Source of the DNA: Gonatopus flavifemur
Taxonomy: Eukaryota > Arthropoda > Insecta > Hymenoptera > Dryinidae
Length of the DNA: 64,000 bases
Reading direction: 5' to 3'
Assembly: GCA_018340375.1 (NCBI GenBank)
Contig: JAFFJZ010000001.1
Location: 34,650,001-34,714,000, forward strand
Shown here: positions 11,671 to 24,546 of the stretch, piece by piece
Numbering within the stretch: the stretch's first letter is position 1
How the letters are laid out: each line of letters begins with the position of its first letter
Position numbers and translations under genes: made by a program
Notes under the pieces: model-generated
The model's input: the letters and a program-made list of their open reading frames with translations, nothing else
What the model was told of the DNA's origin: nothing
Databases searched by the model: none

Positions 11671-13297
11671 TAATTATCATCATCATCATGAAGTAATCAG
11701 TCTTATGACTGGTTTGATGAAATCCTCCAACCCCGTCTATTATCCGCTAAACCCTTAATTTCTACATATCTACGACAACCTTTATCTTGTATAATTTGCT
11801 TCAGATAACTTGATCTAGGTCCACCTCTTCGAGTCCCTAGGAGAAATTTGACAGGGAATTCCCTATTAGAAGCATGGCCCTCGTGAGGCTGCAATAGAGA
11901 ACTCCTAATTAAGGAAAACTTTTAATTACCTCATCAGGTCCTGACATGGCATCCTGTTTAGGACCTCACAACAATGTAACGCAAGGTTGTTGACAGGTCC
12001 CAGTCAGATTTCCCTTTCAGTAACTCAGGCATAATATTCCTATCAGAACCTGGTCAGGATTGCCTTGACTCATCCGTATTTGAACTGTGAGGTAACTGTG
12101 AAGATATCTTGATCAGGACTTGATTTTCACAGGACTCATTAGAAATTTACCTGTCGTTTTTAAATCTTCAACTAAGGTCTATTTGGCTCATCAGTAGAAT
12201 TTCTTCTGTTGGGGGAGTTTCAAAAAATTTTATGAAAAATGAATTCCATGGAAATTAAATTGAATGTTAGAATATAGCTTAGATGAGGTCGTGATTGAGA
12301 ATTCCGCTACCACCCGGATCAGGTCCTGATTGGGAGTTCAATTACTACCCTGATCAGATCCTGATTAGGAAACGTTTGGTTTTCCTGGTCAGGACCTTGC
12401 GTTACATTTTTGTCAGGGCCTTATCAGGTACTCAAGTCAGGCCCTGAACAGAAATCAGGCATGCCTGATCTGGACCTGATGTTTTCCATATCAAACTTTC
12501 TACTCGAGATTTTACCATTCATTTTTCCTTCTAATATTATTTTCAATAAACTATCATGCCTCAATGTGTATCCTATCAGATTACTTCGTCTTTTCACGGA
12601 ATGTTTCAAAAGACTTCTTCTTTCTTCTCCTTACCTTCTCAAGTACTTCTTCATTTTTTACTTCTTCTATCCACTTTATTCTGAGCATCCTTCTATAACA
12701 CCGCATTTCAAAAGCTTCGAGTCTTCGGTGGTCCGTTTTTCCAATTGTCCAAATTTCGCAACAATATAATGCTGTGCTCCAAACGTAACTCTTCAAGAAT
12801 TTCTTCCTTACCGGTAAGCTAATATTCTTTGAGCATAGTAACTGTTTTTTTTTTAGTGGAAAGCCTGTTTCCCTTGTGCTATTCTTGCTCTCATATCTCT
12901 CTCGCTTTTACCGTTTTCTGTAATTATGTTATAATTGATATATTATTCTCCTATCCTTGAAATTAATTCCTACCCTTTTGTAAAATCATGAACATTTTCT
13001 CCCAATCAACATTATCGAATGCTTTTTGTATATCTACAAAACCTATATATACAAACTTTTTTAACTCTAGTCTCTTTTCTACTAATGTCCTAAGTGCTAA
13101 AATTGCTTTTCGCATTCCCCTATTTTTCGGGAAACCGAACTGATCTTCCGCTAATCAACTCTCTATTTTATTTTCTATCCCCCTGTATATAATTTTTCTC
13201 AGTATTTTCGAGGCATGTGAAGTTGAACTAATCGTTTTGTAGTCCTCGCATTTGTGTGCTCCTCGTTTTTTCGGAATGGCGACAATTTTTTTCTCTC
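11671..13297 (-). mobile_element. Non-LTR retrotransposon (LINE) copy A, decayed, 3' half
   Basis: Minus-strand relic of a LINE that shares long stretches with copy B at 19342-20316. The low-coordinate end carries a short ATC repeat as its 3' tail. Going 5', the C-terminal segment reads RRGWRISS and RYVEIKGLADN. A middle segment reads SVKRRSNLIGYTLRHDSLL, then LYCCEIWTIGKTDHRRLEAF. The upstream finger/palm part reads KFVYIGFVDIQKAFDNVDW and FGFPKNRGMRKAI. The block holding the FADD catalytic motif, present in copy B, is missing here near 12930. A 670-bp element sits inside at 11834-12503. Several stops show the copy is dead. The family is an RTE/CR1-like APE-type LINE; a closer class cannot be set by eye. 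Confidence 0.85.
11834..12503. mobile_element. Insertion inside LINE copy A with iterated CCTGATCAGG-type core
   Basis: Comparison with LINE copy B shows that this segment interrupts a shared sequence. TCGAG flanks it on both sides (11829-11833 and 12504-12508), a likely 5-bp target duplication. The ends are imperfect inverted repeats built on AGNAGAAANTTTGA. The interior repeats variants of TCAGGTCCTGATNAGG in both orientations many times. Confidence 0.7.
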
Positions 13298-13836
13298 AGA
13301 AGTCTTTCTCAAATAATTACTAATACCAAGAAAATGTGTTCTTGAATATTTTGAAGAATACATATTTTTGATTGCATATTTTGCAAGTCCAAGTGAAATA
13401 TCCTGGATTCAAGAAAATATTTTCTCAATTTGAGAATCACATTCTTAGTTCTAGAAAAATTTTCTTATATCAAGGATACAGATTGTTCAAAAAACGGATT
13501 TTGTTGACCAAGACAATACGTTATCGGTGGTATAGTAATTGTTTCTCTCATTGCATTTTTCAGTTATACAATACATGTCTTTTACCATTTCTAAAATATA
13601 TATAATAAAAATTTTAAAGAGCAATGCAATGCAATGCGATGCTCTTGGATATTATTTTGTCGAGATAATTACTGCATTTGGTACACTCGAATCGTTACTG
13701 TGCATGCGAATTCAAAACCAAATTCCTATTGTCGTGCAAATAGTTGATACATTGATATTTCCAATGTTCCCTCATAATTATGGGAAAACGATTTCCCTCA
13801 ATGCACCGGTCATCGTTCCACGAAAAGGAATGCATA

Positions 13837-14092
13837 CACTGAGAAAAATTTTCTTGTACAATTTCCCATCATTGCTGGTAAATTTAGGATATAACCTGAA
13901 AACAATAAAATGTACTGTCAAACACGGTAAATTGAACTGTTATTCTATTAACATTTACGACCAAAGCGAGTGAAGATAGCTAGAATGATTGCAAAGTTCA
14001 CACATAATCGATAGCGTGTTTCGTCATTTTCAGAGTATATCCCAAATATACCAGCAATGATGGGAAATTGTACAAGGAAATTTTTCTCAGTG
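13837..14092. mobile_element. CACTG-type MITE, 256 bp, arms about 60 bp, TA duplication
   Basis: The left arm CACTGAGAAAAATTTTCTTG and right end AAGGAAATTTTTCTCAGTG pair for about 60 bp with few mismatches, including ACAATTTCCCATCATTGCTG. TA lies on both sides. The long plus-strand frame that overlaps it (13539-13973) is therefore not a gene. Confidence 0.87.
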
Positions 14093-14099
14093 TATTAAA

Positions 14100-17000
14100 A
14101 CGTGCGGATGAACACGTACGCTCAGTCAGATCGGTCCTTAATATACGAAAACATCATAGAAAAATCAGTTGAATCAATGTCTCTAATATCAGAGAAATAG
14201 TGTAGTAGTTTTCTCAAATTATTGTATTCATTCTTTCAAATTTCAATCAGAGAACTATAAATTATTGACAAATGAATAATCTTTCTCCAAAATTATTCAA
14301 GTATTTGTTGAATTATGCGTCAATATATTGAATATTAGAACAAAATACAACTTTGAAATTTGTTTCGCTCTATTCCCTGTTACTTTGAAATGATTCAAAA
14401 CTTGTTACAACTTTTTCTAATAGTGAAATATTCAAATCTCTCGAATGAAAGAATTACTCCTGAAGAAACAAATTGAAGCAATTTATTCTCTGCACATCTG
14501 TTGGTTTCTATCAACTGTTGTCTTCTATTCCTGTCTAGTCGACACTTCTAATGACCTCTAATGACAGTTAAGGTTTATGGGGCAATATGCACAATGATTA
14601 TATTTCAATTGTTATAAGGGGGGGATGAACGCAATTTATCCGCAGTGAATTTTTTAAACAACCTCAAATAATTCTACAGTAAGTATTCGTTCGAATTTAA
14701 TTATCTGTTTGAAGTTGATAGAATTTTCTACGAGCGATGGTTTCTTTTCCTGGGGCTGATACGGACTTGAATTATACGTTACATCGTTTCTCGTGTCAAA
14801 ACAATGTATTATCACAAAATCTGCTGAATTATCGTTATTTATCTTCTCGAATTGACTCCTTGGAACTGGAAAGATCGTTTAAACAATGCATTGAAAGATT
14901 CTCAGTCCTTAAAAACTGAGTATCTCATTATTTGATCACTAATTCGTTTCAATAAACGATTCAAACTTCGAACATATTGGTTCTAACCGAAAAAATGCAA
15001 CTATGATTTGTTTGATCATAGAAATATGTATATTCGGGTAGAAAACAATAAACTGATCGTCATATCTATAGATTTTATAAATCAATGGTAGGAACACGAA
15101 ACATATTTCACAAGTCTGGTTGATGCAACCAAGCTTCTTTTTATATGTAATGATATTCAATAATTTTGAATCATCCATTAATTTTTGAATTACTTGGCAA
15201 ATATTCTAGTCTATTTCATCAATCCAATGATTGATCAATTAAATGTATCTTCTTCAATGATTTTGTAAATGAAGTAAAAAAATCTATAACACGATTCATT
15301 GTCGATGACTGTATTTTGATCAGTGTATTAATGAAAAATTTCGTAATTGAATACAATTTAGATTGAAATCACATGATCTTCAAGATTAATTTAAGAGAAT
15401 ACTATCAATTCGATACTTGAATCGATTTTATTGTCAATGTAATTCAGACATTTTTTAATTATCATATAAAAAAGATTGAAACATTTTTCACATCATAAAA
15501 TGGGAGAATTCTCAATAAAAGAACTTTGAAATAATTTCCATGTTATTGTTCGTGCATATAAACCAGTTACAGTTAGAAAATTGCCATGCACGTGAGAAAA
15601 CATACATCCAGTATGGAAAAAAGAAGTGTGTAGTCATGTGCAGTCATTGTAACGCATAAGGTTACATTGAATAAATTCCATTTCCACGTACAGTATCCTC
15701 CCTGGTTGTCAATATAATTCTGTTACATTGTTCATTTTACTTCAACCAAAGTTCCCTTTCTTCATCTTCTTCTTTGCCATATCTGAATTTTTATATAATT
15801 CAAATACGTATTCAAACTTTTCTTTTGCATAACAACAGTTATTTCGGATATTCTTTAGTTGTTCGTTAAATGATATATAAAATGAAATTATGAAATTCAG
15901 AAATTATTTTCATATAATTCAATGTATGGAATATACTTATATTTTCCAAAAATCGATTTTATTCTATCTTCAACGATATAAGACGTGAGTGATTCAGCTG
16001 CTCTGGATGCAGCTGCATCATTTTTCTTCATCCCCTACTCCCTCTTTGGGCTGGGTGGATACAAATACTCACCCCTAAAGTTATATATAGGATATCTATC
16101 ATACATTGACGTTTATCATCATTGTATCCGAGATGAGATTTCAAATCTGACAATGAATCGTGATTTCTCTTGTCAATCGACCAATCCTAACTTGTTCACC
16201 TTGGCTTTTGATGACCCGATCACAAAGTTCAATGTTAATCGTATAAAAAAAAGCGCAAAATGTGTTTCAAGAATTTAATACATGTGCGTGTGTATCTACC
16301 GAGTGTTTCAAAATTACGAACCAGATACGACTTTCAACGCTTTAGGAATTTGACAAAAAAAAAAAGTTGTATTTCATTCTAATTTTGCAATATTTCTTCA
16401 TCACAAAATTGGCAGACTCGACATGAATGCAGATAAATTTAGAAAATCAATAAAAAGTATACTAATTAGAGTAGATATCACAGAAAATCGTGTTGAAAAT
16501 GTTTTCTCGGGTAGTGTTCAAATATTCATGTATTATCGAGACCCACATTTCACTGACGCAATATTTGAAAATAAAATCACATTCCTCGATTAGAAAAGAT
16601 TCGTTATTCGATGAAAGTTATTTGTTCAGTTTGTTTCACAATAATTTGAATGATAAATTTTCTATTAATACGTCGACAACTTTTGAATTTATCCAATATA
16701 TATTATTTTTTTCATCATCATACCATACATTTTTTCACCTATGAATGGTGGCAGTACACAATAATTTATTCGTGTTTCTATACCACGATATGAGGCGAAA
16801 GAATGATACAGCATTATAGTTTATCTACATTGTGAAGTATTCGATCTTAGAATTATATCGAAAGGATGTGGAAGAGAAAATTCTCTTAAAAATTCCATGT
16901 AATACATCAATAGCTAATAATGTGATTTATGGTCGCTCTGTTCCAGACGAAACATCGAATTCCTTTCGAAAGAATTTAAAATTTGTAATTTAACCGTGAA

Positions 17001-17720
17001 AGTTCAGAAGCACAGCTGTTGTATCATAATATACTGTTCTGGTCATTCAACACAAAGCTCATGTATCTACTATTTTTGATGTTAGATTGTATCTAACTGT
17101 TTTCATTCGGCAATCTCTATGTATCACAGTAATCTCTCGTAAAAGTACATTAATGAAGTATCGAGGGGAAAGCATAGTCCGCGAAATTTATGTTCAATTG
17201 ATTTTACCTTTTATATAGATTTTCAATAGAGACATTCATCATTCTGTAATCTCTAGACAAATAAATTCATTCGCTAGAGATTGACTTTCTTACGAAGATA
17301 GAGTATCGATCAATCGGCTTTCAATTGAAAAGACGTATCTCAACGATACGTCAGCGACAGACTCGATCTTCATTGCTATTAGTTGACGTTTATTAGCCTC
17401 GATTAGCTTTTGTGTAACTTAACTCGAATGTTTGTCTAGAAAAAGAGAGAGCGATAAGTACTCAAGTATCTGCTCCACGTGTCTCTCGTATTACTCTTTC
17501 TTACATCTTTAAATTAGGACTGCATTATTGTACTACTACCAGATCTAACTTGCATATTTTATTTTTTAATTCCATAAAAACCTTACTTTCAGCTTCTTTC
17601 TTTTCGAACAATATCAGGGTAGTAGTCCTCCTTCCAAGGAACAATGAGAGCAATAAAACCCGTGGAAGTAAAAAAAAATAATATCCGGAGAGAATTTTGA
17701 CTGAAGCGTAACACAACTTC
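14100..17720. other. Featureless AT-rich stretch
   Basis: No convincing exon, RNA gene or repeat arms. A GTGAGT donor at 15985 follows about 20 open codons from 15926, but the peptide has random AT-rich composition. Confidence 0.4.
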
Positions 17721-17726
17721 ATTATT

Positions 17727-20700
17727 ATGGTTATTCGAAAAGGGCCAGCAGGACCACCTCGATCATACCGTGAATATCCTGAAAGTGACGATCAATGGTC
17801 ATGTAATATACACATACAGTCCCTTTCACGTCTTCTTTTGCCTTCATCTCGAAGCCGCCACCAACCAAGCAACAAAGATCACATCCACATGTGTGTATAT
17901 ATGCAAATGGGAAAGTATCCACTGTATAAAGGTTGAATGGCTTTAAGAAAGAGAGGGAAAAGAAATGCAAGTTCATCTTCGTCTTGTACTTGCTTTTAGG
18001 ATCTTACTACGATCAAGTTTCAGTTTCATGTTCGAAGAAGATGCAACAAAGAGATGACCACGCGTTTGTTAATTACATCCGCATCATCATATGGAGTATT
18101 TTTTTCTTCAACTATTACGAATAGCATTCTATAGTCGATTGAGGAGTATATGTGTTTTACACTGTTCAAGTTATTTAAATATACAAGTTTCTTTCATTCG
18201 ATCATAAGTTCAATCATTTTGAGGGAAATCTGATCATTCATTCTAAATCGAATTTGATTTCAGTTCTCATAATTGGTACAAATATGGATGAATATGAGAA
18301 AAAAGTGATAGACTTCTTCTAGTGATAAGTTATATTGTTTCTCGAGTGAACAATTGTGGTCTGATATCATTGACAGACATGGGTGTACAAGAATTTTCAG
18401 AACAAATACCTTTTTATCAAAACCTCACGCCAGCAGAAAGAGTGAGGATGCATCCTTGTAAAGTAGTGACATGGTATGATTACTTTATTTATCATCACAT
18501 TTGACGATTCGATAATGTACACGTGTTTCAATCTGTCAATTAGGATTGTTTTTTTCTTGAGGGGATACGAGCGCCCGGGGTTTCATCAATTTTTTCCGGA
18601 CAAACTACGTAAAAATATGTCTCTGTACACCATTTCTTGAGGCGCTAAAGAAGTGCTGTCCAAGAAGTGCTGAAGTTCATTCCGTAAAAATTGTACCGCT
18701 CGTATCACGTTGAATGGGTTATAAATATCTTGTTTATAGTGTAATATTGAATCGTATTGAAAAATGTGAGCAGAAGATTTCAAAACTTTGCAGGGTATTT
18801 TATGTTCTTAAATATGAACAACATTTGTTGTTGCATGAGACGAGGTGATAGGATAAAACTACACGGTTAGGAATATTCTTGAAATTAATACGAAATTCTT
18901 TATGAAATATCATAATTCTATATTGAATTTAATATTGATGATAAAATTTGAAAATTTTGTTTGAATCTAAGAAATTGTTATTTGAATAGGGCCAAGTGAA
19001 TATTTCTTCAACAGAAATGAATATTTTTGTGATACAAATGAATTTGTTCTTTGAATGATGGACCAAATAATTCTTTTGCATGAACAAAATATTTATTGCT
19101 GTCAAAAAATTATCTATTTGGACCTATTCAGATAACAATTTCTTAGATTCAAAGAAATACTTTTTTCTGTGCAACAATTATTTATTTATTAAGTTTCACA
19201 AATATGTTTTTAAAATTGAGAACAAAATTCTCAACATTAAAAAAAACTTTATAATGTTCTTATGAAGTTTCAGGCAGATTTTTTCAAACAGTGTAGTATC
19301 CTGCAGCTATGTTAGAGCTGTAAACATGTTTTGGTCAAAAAATCATCATCATGAAGTAATCAGTCTTATAACTGGTTTGATGAAATCCTCCAACCCCGTC
19401 TATTATCCGCTAAACGCTTAATTTCTACATATCTACGACAACCCTTACCTTGTATAATTTGCCCCATATAATTGAATCTAGGTCTACCTTTGCGAGTTTT
19501 ACCATTCATTTTTCCTTCTAATATTATTTTTAATAAACTATCATGCCTCAATGTGTGTCCTATCAGATTAATTCGTCTTTTCACGACATGTATCAAAAGA
19601 CTTCTTCTTCCATTTAACTTCTCAAGCATTTCAAAAGCTTCGAGTCTTCGTTGGTCCGTTTTCCCAATTGTCCAAGTTTGTCCAAACGTAACTCTTCAAG
19701 AATTTCTTCTTTACCGGTAAGCTAATATTTCTTTGAGCATAGTAACTGTTTCTTTTAGTGGAAAGCCTGTTTTCCTTGTACTATTCTTGCTCTTATATCT
19801 CTCTCTCGCTTTTACCGTTTTCTGCAATTATGCTTCCTAGATATTTGAATTCTTTCACTTGCTGAATTGTCTCTGCATCTATTTTGATTTCGTTCTTGTA
19901 CAAATCATGAATTTCGTTTTGTCCTTATTTATATTCATACAATAGTTTTCTAGTAATATTGTTTTAATAGTGTTGAGAATATTTTCTAACTCAGCACCAC
20001 TCGTAGCTGATATAACTATGTCATCCGCGAATCTCAACATGCTTACATTTTCTCCCTGAATCTGTAATTCCAATCGCATTTGCTCCTTCACTTCGTTTAT
20101 CGCTTCTTCTATATATAAATTAAAAATCCATGGTGATAGTGAGCATCCTTGTCTCAACCTTTTTTCAATTTGTGCTTCTCCTTTTTGACCCTCTATTTCT
20201 ATTATTGCGGTTTGATTCTTATATAATTCATATATTATCCTCCTATCCATAAAATTAATTCCTACCTTTTTCAAAATCGCGAACAATTTTTCTCAATCAA
20301 CATTATCGAATGCTTTCGTTCAAAACGTTTTCTCTTAAAAATGATGGTAATAAAATGTTCCTCAAAACTCACCGTGATGATTTGGAGGATTTCTTCTTCG
20401 TTTTCTGAGCGATTCGATTCACTCGGAGCAGAATAGTTTCTGAAAGTGAAGAAACGATGTCCTAGTTTGCTGGAAACAGATTCTGTTCTGTACGGAGGAG
20501 GAGGTGGTTCGCCATCTAAACTCTGAAAAATTACATCAAGTAACTTGACATTCATCAAATGCTTTTTAGATAGAAAAATTATACATATTTCAATATTTGA
20601 AATCGTTCACTAAAAAATTTTTCCAAATAATGAAATGAAATAGCAATATGAATGTATTTATTTCAAGTGTCATGGTTTTTTTTTAGGAAGATACGAATGA

Positions 20701-22482
20701 CACTCGTATCCTGTTAAAAGAACAATTCTATTACACCCAGAAAAGTGAACCCGTATTGTGTGCTATCTAAACAACACTTGGAGGATAGGCACTTATTATT
20801 ATTGATATTCACTCGTTCCGTGTCTGAAATTCCAAAGTAAATGAACTGATAATATTTTCAAATAATAATAATTCATATAAGCCGTATTATAACAATGTTG
20901 CAAATTGCACGACATCATTCGTTTTAATTGCACCACCCTGGTACGTTCATTCAATTATCTAACATCCTAAGGAAATGATAAAAAGGAATTGAAGTGTATA
21001 ATTCATACTGTCATCTTGATTGATTAATCCGATAAAACTATACTCCATTCAAATGAAGTCTATTATCTTATCATGCGTGTATTGTGGTTATCAGAAACAA
21101 TGACATTTTTTTTCCTCCAAGGTATTTGAAATCTCTTACTGGAAATGTTCTTATATTTTTTCGCAGATTCTCATAAATCTATTCTATTTATCTAAAAATC
21201 GATATACTTTTTCTCCTATTCTCTTTACAGAGTGAAAAATTACACAATCATAACTCAAACTATGAAACTTTTAAAAAATTTACAAATTATATTCTATTCT
21301 GACAATTGTATTATTAATCTATCATATATATTCACTTTGTCCAAGCCTCAGTTCTCAGAAATCTTTTTTTTCCAAGTTGATACTCGAGTGATACATTCAG
21401 GTTCATATGCACAATGAACAGTGCTTCTTCACAACACTCTTCTACCTCTGAAGTCGTTCGGAATATAATAAGATTCTAGAATGACATATTGAGAAATTAA
21501 TATTGAATTTCAATTTTTATTGATCTTGAAATTTATAAACATTGTGAATTTTAATAAGTACTGGGTACAATCGAATTTTTTCACACATATTCAAGATTTT
21601 TTACATCTTTCAATACAATTCGATGAGAAACTATGTTGTTGATTTAATAAAGAATTCGGAAATATTTTATTTATTACGGTCTTTCCTCATTTACCAATTA
21701 TTTCACCTGCAATCATGTGATTTAGCAAATTGTAATCGAATCTGTTGATCTTATTGGAGAGAAAAAATCTAACAAAATATAGTTTCTAAAGATTTTATGT
21801 GTTGAAAGCAATATATAACGATTCTTTATCAAACTAGTTGTGATATGAACTTCAAGACACTTTGCTCAAGAGTTTTTTTTTCTATGATCATTATTTGATC
21901 ATGACCAAAACTGTTTTCTGACGAGTAAGAGTCACTCCATTTCCCTTTGAGTCAAATATGCCCCCAAATCTTCCTACACGGTTCTTAAAAAAATCTAAGT
22001 AATGGAGAATTCTGTTCGAAATACAACCTGATAAAGGAATAAAAATCATGATTATAAATCCCCAATTAACCTTTGTTTTTTTTCTCTTTTTCAGCGTCAT
22101 GACGTCGAGTGATTCCCCATCGCCACCGCCTCCAGCCTCGACATCCTTAATCTCGTCGATCGGTTACGATACGCCTGACGAAGCCAGACACGGAAAACAT
22201 TCCCCGCCATCCACTTTGACACCGACAACGCCGGTTTCTGGAAAACCTTTGATCAATCATGAAAACAGTGATGCCGAAGCGATCGAAGAAGCAGTTCCGA
22301 TTATAAAAACAACCCTTCCTGTTCCCGAACCTCAACCTAAAATCGAACGCAACGGTGTGGATCACGAGACAATGCACTTTACGTCTCCAAATAAAAAGAT
22401 GAACGATCACGCGAATGAAAATACTTGCCTTATAAATTGTATATATTATTCACAACAATGCTGCGAGTGTACGATACTTTGA
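17727..22482 (+). CDS. Unrecognised Pro/Ser/Thr-rich protein, three joined exons
   Basis: Three plus-strand pieces look like exons and join in phase. Exon a is 17727-17802, ending at donor GTAATA, with residues GPAGPPRSYREYPESDDQWS. Exon b is 18377-18473, with acceptor TTGACAG and donor GTATGA, residues MGVQEFSEQIPFYQNL then TPAERVRMHPCK. Exon c is 22095-22482, with acceptor TCTTTTTCAG, beginning VMTSSDSPSPPPPAS. The codon mix in exon c is clearly richer than the AT-rich surroundings. It holds SPPSTLTPTTPVSGKP, an acidic patch (SDAEAIEEA) and a Cys-rich tail ending QQCCECTIL before the stop. I recognise no domain; the composition suggests a disordered or cytoplasmic tail. The ATG at 17727 may be fortuitous, because an AG at 17741-17742 could also be an acceptor. 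Exon c might instead splice onward from GT near 22440. The 3.6-kb second intron holds LINE copy B and an opposite-strand exon. Confidence 0.45.
18571..18712. repeat. Dispersed foldback repeat, member 2
   Basis: Shares ACAAACTACGTAAAAATATG, CTCTGTACACCATTTCTTGA, AAAGAAGTGCTGTC and CCGCTCGTATCACGTTGA with the member at 3396-3595. Confidence 0.65.
18862..19293. mobile_element. CACGG/CAGTG-type MITE, 432 bp, TA duplication
   Basis: The ends CACGGTTAGGAAT and TTTTTTCAAACAGTG lie next to TA on both sides. Inner arms pair, e.g. TTTGAATCTAAGAAATTG with CAATTTCTTAGATTCAAAG and ATAGGGCCAAGTG with TTGGACCTAT. Confidence 0.6.
19342..20316 (-). mobile_element. Non-LTR retrotransposon (LINE) copy B, 5'-truncated, with reverse transcriptase core
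   Basis: Minus-strand LINE fragment. The reverse transcriptase part reads EKRLRQGCSLSPWIFNLYIE, then MLRFADDIVISATSGAEL, with the FADD catalytic box at 20017-20031. The C-terminal part reads RRINLIGHTLRHDSLLKII and RRYVEIKRLADNRRGW, followed by an ATC-repeat tail. Relative to copy A it lacks about 70 bp near 19627 and about 25 bp near 19680. It is truncated 5' at 20316. TCAAAA occurs just outside both ends (19335-19340 and 20320-20325) and may be the target duplication. It lies in an intron. Confidence 0.88.
20373..20522 (-). CDS. Orphan internal exon, minus strand, unrecognised protein
   Basis: A 150-bp block on the minus strand has a textbook acceptor (AATTTTTCAG) and a textbook donor (GTGAGT). 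It encodes exactly 50 residues in phase 0, starting SLDGEPPPPPYRTESVSSKL, continuing GHRFFTFRNYSAPSESNRSE and ending EEEILQIIT. The opposite strand is closed in this interval. No family is recognised; a proline run followed by a Ser/Glu-rich stretch suggests a linker or cytoplasmic segment. The 5'-truncated end of LINE copy B sits about 57 bp downstream, in what would be its intron. The exon lies inside an intron of the plus-strand gene at 17727-22482, so it belongs to another, antisense gene, or one of the two models is wrong. Confidence 0.5.
21891..21983 (-). CDS. Candidate 3'-terminal exon, minus strand, unrecognised protein
   Basis: On the minus strand the acceptor TAGATTTTTTTAAG is followed by 30 codons in phase 0 and a TAA stop at 21893-21891. 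The peptide begins NRVGRFGGIFDSKGNGVTLT and ends RQKTVLVMIK. The Gly/Lys/Val-rich, stop-bounded stretch stands out from the AT-rich surroundings, where random reading gives Phe/Ile/Asn/Lys strings. No family is recognised. It is phase-compatible with the exon at 20373-20522, but that one lies downstream of this stop, so they could share a transcript only as alternative ends. Upstream exons were not found. Confidence 0.35.
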   Translation of the reverse strand, partial: NRVGRFGGIFDSKGNGVTLTRQKTVLVMIK

Positions 22483-22499
22483 TTTTTGCAATCCGTCTA

Positions 22500-24540
22500 A
22501 ACATTATGCAAGGTGAATTTTTTTTTTTTAACATGCCCGAGAAGAAAAAAGAAAATGTCGTTAGAGACTTTATGAATGATTCGAATATAATACAAAAGAA
22601 ATTTATATTTATATATATATATGAGGTATATATAAACGTCCCCGAGATATATTTTTAATATGAGCATTAATATCATCATATTGCACTGTAGCTGTGATTC
22701 GTGTCACTATTACTTATTTTTGTTGGTAACAAATAAATTGAAAAAGTATAGTGACTGACTGGAAACTGTTCGATTAATCAAAAATGAGATGACATATTTA
22801 CGTTGAATGGGAGTACGATTTATCAAATACGTAACGAGAGTCCATTAATTTGCCACAGTTTATGTGTATATTATTTGCGGAATGTAACTTCTGGAAAGTA
22901 CACAAATTCCAAAACGATATTGTAACTGACATCTCATAAATACCCTTGATTTTGACATCTTGTCTTCAACTTTGACTTCTGTTCTCAAATGAAAAACTTG
23001 TGATCATCTTGAGTTCCAATTTATTTTCCATCGAAAGAAAATATCGTATCGTATTCCTTTATGTTGCAGGTCACAATTTAAATTCGAAGATCATATTTAA
23101 CGTTTATTTTATTCAATTGGAGCGTACTGAAAAAAAAATAAAAAAAAGTAAAATAAAATTGTTGAAGTTTGTGAAAATTTATAATATTTATATGATGAAC
23201 TGGAAAAAAGCAACTAAACGTGTATTCATAATACCTTCAAATTCAAAATGGATCTTCATTGATGAGTTGGATGAGCGCATGATAAACCGGAGTGTATTAA
23301 ATATTTTATATTTTCAACGTAATTCATCAATTACAATGATGTAAAAATTATTCGAAGAAAAAGGGAACAATACAATTGAAGATATAAATTACATAAGATG
23401 TACAATAACAGTATTGAAGTAACTATGTAAGGATATGTTTATTCCAAAAAAGCTTGTATAATATGTAAGTATACTTCTCCATACAAGAATTTTAATATCA
23501 GGATAAAATATAATTTTTTATTGATATGAAAAAAAAATTAAAGTGCAATTTGCCATATAACAGTGTTATTTATTCAACCTGCACGTTCTCATGATTAGTT
23601 AGATATATTTATCGAGATCATGGTTGTAATTTATAACCGTTTCCTTTCGTTGTAAAGCAATATTTCATAGAATCATTGATTTTACATTGAATAGAATAAT
23701 TGACTTGAAACCGTGTCTCAACGAGTTTTAATACGCAATATTTTACAATCTCCTTCACGTTATTTACAGATAAAAATATGAAAAATTCAATTTATGAAAC
23801 GTATTATACCTCCTGAAATATTTGTTGCATCTCTAATGACAATAAAAACATTTCATATTTATAATTTCGTGACTTATTTTTAATACTTTCTATATTTATA
23901 TATATATTTTTTTTGCTTCTCTCAGGGATTCATAATCTAATAAATTACACTACTGTTTTATAATCACAACATACCTTTCGATCTTGAAAAGATTCATTAC
24001 GAACTATGATAATATTTTATTATACACCCTCATGTATTGCATCCCTTCGTTTATTATCAACTCTTAATTATCTCACTCAACAATTTCTTTTGATGTATAC
24101 TTCATTTTTCATGATTATAAAGTGAACTCTCATTGGCAGTGATGTACTGTCTTTGATATTCTCATTAACTCAGATAATTGAAATGTGCTTTGGGGATATC
24201 AATTATAGATTTTCTAAAGTTTACTTAATGGAAATAATAGGGTAAATAATCAAGATTGAAAGTACATAATCTTATCAACTTAAAAACAGAGGACTAGATT
24301 ACATTTATGACATTATGCAAATAATGAATGTATATTAAATAATCACAACGATATTGCAACGTATTATACTTATAAGTGTGTATTTCTACGGTATCTGATG
24401 CATTTAAAAGGAACCATTCAAAACATCGAGGAGGAATTAAATAAGTTATTCAAACATAGCATCTCAATGATGAATATACTGGTATTTCATTTAACTTGAT
24501 TCATACATTTCACCATGATTGTTGATAGAATGCTCTCAAT
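22500..24540. other. Featureless AT-rich stretch
   Basis: No convincing exon or repeat. Open frames here are of low-complexity AT-rich type. Confidence 0.4.
22732..22737 (+). promoter_or_regulatory. Possible polyadenylation signal AATAAA
   Basis: An AATAAA hexamer lies about 250 bp after the stop of the plus-strand exon at 22095-22482. It would suit that gene's 3' end. The hexamer is common by chance in such AT-rich DNA. Confidence 0.25.
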
Positions 24541-24546
24541 TCAAAA

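Noticed and set aside
13539..13973. Open plus frame of 144 codons
   Set aside because: AT-rich composition, and the second half is the arm of the CACTG-type MITE at 13837-14092, which has TA duplications.
22147..22410. Open minus frame opposite the plus-strand exon at 22095
   Set aside because: Shadow of the plus-strand coding exon; Arg/Cys/Phe-rich composition is typical of an antisense reading.
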